A stretch of 24,369 nt of DNA from RBC101 sp052387735 (lineage in GTDB: Bacteria > Gemmatimonadota > Gemmatimonadetes > Gemmatimonadales > Gemmatimonadaceae), in NCBI GenBank assembly GCA_052387735.1, contig JBQTIW010000308.1, positions 1 to 24,369 of the forward strand. Reading direction: 5' to 3'. The notes below the pieces were generated by a model. That model did no database searches. It saw only the letters and a program-made list of their open reading frames with translations, and was not told the origin of the DNA. Both the position numbers and the translations under genes were made by a program. The stretch's first letter is position 1; each line of letters begins with the position of its first letter. Positions 23,069 to 24,369 of the stretch are shown here, piece after piece.

Positions 23069-24229
23069 TCAGCGCTTGGGCGTCGCTGTGGGCGCGGGCG
23101 TGCCCGGCGCCCTGGTGTCCGTGGGTGTGCTGACCTTCACCTGCGTGCCCGCCGAAATCCCCTGGGCGGGACCGATGAGCAGGGTGTCCCCCGCCGACAC
23201 GCCCTCCACGATTTCCACGCGTTCACTCTGCTCATCCTTGAGTCCGACCTCCACTTCCACGCGCTCGACCCTGCCGGCCTTGAGACGCAGCACCGCCGGC
23301 CGAAGCCCGCGCAGGTCCACGGCATTGGCCGGTGCCGTCAGCCCGTCCCGCTTCTCGGCCGCCACCCGGCCCTCGGCGAAGAGGCCACCCACCAGCCCAC
23401 CACGCGCATTCGGCAGTGACACCAGCACACGCACCTGACCGGTGGTCGCATCGGCCTCGGGATTGATCCGGCTGATCTTTCCCTCGAACGTGCGATCCGG
23501 GTAGCCGCTCACTTGAAACGTGACCAGCGCCCCCACACGAATCGCGCTGAGCTGTGCGGCGGGAATGGACCCCTCCAGGCGCATGCTCGATGGATCGATG
23601 ATCGTGAACATCGCGGTCCCGGGCGAGACCACGTCGCCCGCGTTCACCTGCCGGGCACTGATGATGCCGCTGAACGGCGCGCGAAGCTGCGCGTCGTCGA
23701 CCTGTTTCTGCGCCAGGGTGAGCCGGGCCTTGGCATCCGCCAGCTGAGACAGCGCGGCGTCGTGATTCCATTTCACCGTTTCGTACTCGCGGTCGGCGAT
23801 CGCGCCAGCTTCCTTGAGTTTGGTGAACCGGTCGAGCTCACGCTGGGCCATGTTCAGGCTGCTCTGCGCGGTGGTAACGCCCCCGCGCGCGGACAGGAAC
23901 TGGTCCTGGAGCGTGCGGTCGTCCAGTCGAGCGAGGAGGGCGCCGCGGGCAACCCGGGAGCCCTGTTCGGCGAGCGTGGAGAGCACCGGACCGGGAATCT
24001 CGGCTCGGATCGTCGCCTCGCGCTCGGCGGCGAGCGTCCCGGAGATCCCGGGGCCGGACGAGACCTGCTCGCGCGTGACCACGGCGATGTTCTCGGGGCC
24101 GACCGTCATGATCACCGGCGCCGTGCTGTCCGCGTCCTTGGCCGACGCGTTCTGCCCCCCGCATGCCACGAGAGTCGCGCCGCACAGGAGGACTGCGAGG
24201 ATACGTGTGTCTGGAGAACGGTATGTCAT
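23069..24229 (-). CDS. RND efflux periplasmic adaptor (membrane fusion) lipoprotein
   Basis: 386 aa. The signal peptide ends in lipobox LVAC (Cys23), so the adaptor is probably lipid-anchored. Domains run in the usual order: barrel-sandwich/lipoyl halves (IRAEIPGPVLSTLAEQGSRV and LRAPFSGIISARQVNAGDVV), a coiled-coil hairpin between them (~105-190), then the beta-barrel (LEGSIPAAQLSAIRVGALV) and membrane-proximal domain. The C-terminal ~20 residues are a Thr/Pro/Ala-rich tail. It would bridge the inner-membrane pump encoded immediately downstream and an outer-membrane channel. The ATG is 11 nt after the stop of the preceding gene, consistent with one operon. Confidence 0.94.
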   Translation of the reverse strand: MTYRSPDTRILAVLLCGATLVACGGQNASAKDADSTAPVIMTVGPENIAVVTREQVSSGPGISGTLAAEREATIRAEIPGPVLSTLAEQGSRVARGALLARLDDRTLQDQFLSARGGVTTAQSSLNMAQRELDRFTKLKEAGAIADREYETVKWNHDAALSQLADAKARLTLAQKQVDDAQLRAPFSGIISARQVNAGDVVSPGTAMFTIIDPSSMRLEGSIPAAQLSAIRVGALVTFQVSGYPDRTFEGKISRINPEADATTGQVRVLVSLPNARGGLVGGLFAEGRVAAEKRDGLTAPANAVDLRGLRPAVLRLKAGRVERVEVEVGLKDEQSERVEIVEGVSAGDTLLIGPAQGISAGTQVKVSTPTDTRAPGTPAPTATPKR

Positions 24230-24240
24230 GTGGTTGTCTC

Positions 24241-24369
24241 TTATGGTCTGGTGCCCGTCGTGGTGGACGCCGTCGGGGCGCCACGCTGTCCCTGCCGCTG
24301 TGGCGCCTGTGCGCCACCCGTCGTGCCTCCACCGGGTGCGACGAACCCCTCCGTCGCTCCGGCCTGCCC
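24241..24369 (-). CDS. C-terminal end of an upstream gene, probably a TolC-family outer-membrane channel (partial)
   Basis: An open frame enters from the right edge and ends at TAA (complement of 24241-24243), giving 42 residues. They read as a Gly/Thr/Gln/Pro-rich low-complexity tail (GATEGFVAPGGGTTGGA, ending TTTGTRP). No domain is visible. The assignment as the TolC-like channel is inferred only from operon order (channel, adaptor, pump) and the 11-nt gap to the adaptor gene. Codon choice (third position G/C) supports real coding sequence. Confidence 0.5.
   Translation of the reverse strand, partial: GQAGATEGFVAPGGGTTGGAQAPQRQGQRGAPTASTTTGTRP

Overview
The window is a GC-rich (about two thirds G+C by eye), gene-dense bacterial chromosome segment, most likely from a member of the Gemmatimonadota. 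That placement is an inference. It rests on the gene mix (RND pump, DUF5686-like outer-membrane barrel, ABC permease fused to an M1 peptidase), the recurring heptamer CGTTAGG inside genes, and intergenic arrays of 7- or 8-bp tandem repeats. No rRNA or tRNA gene, insertion sequence, prophage or CRISPR array was seen.

Layout. 1-3.4 kb: pruA (delta-1-pyrroline-5-carboxylate dehydrogenase) and a PhzF-family isomerase on the + strand face mscL on the - strand, with heptad arrays between them. 3.5-11.9 kb: a - strand block read right to left. It holds an ABC ATPase, a ~1200-aa duplicated ABC-2 permease fused to an M1 zinc aminopeptidase domain, a multi-TM DUF2157-like protein and an outer-membrane barrel protein. 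12.0-15.0 kb: a divergent + strand block (ABC ATPase, ABC-2 permease, EamA/YedA-type exporter) in which each stop overlaps the next start as ATGA. 15.3-16.8 kb: a two-domain secreted lipoprotein followed by a strong intrinsic terminator. 16.8-19.5 kb: a - strand operon of a zinc-metallopeptidase-like protein, a D-Ala-D-Ala-ligase-like ATP-grasp enzyme and a DedA membrane protein. 19.7-24.4 kb: a - strand RND efflux operon, with the end of an upstream gene (probably the TolC-type channel), a lipoprotein adaptor, and an HAE1 pump with an unusual extra pair of membrane helices.

The genome segment is dominated by envelope functions: two ABC exporters, an RND pump, a drug/metabolite exporter, an osmotic valve, a DedA protein and an outer-membrane barrel. 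The most intriguing items are (i) the metallopeptidase/ATP-grasp/DedA operon, which looks like an uncharacterised peptide-bond making and cutting system, (ii) the ABC-permease/M1-peptidase block with its outer-membrane partner, and (iii) the heptad/octad arrays. Each array has a different repeat unit. They sit exactly at gene ends and in two cases contain the stop codon.
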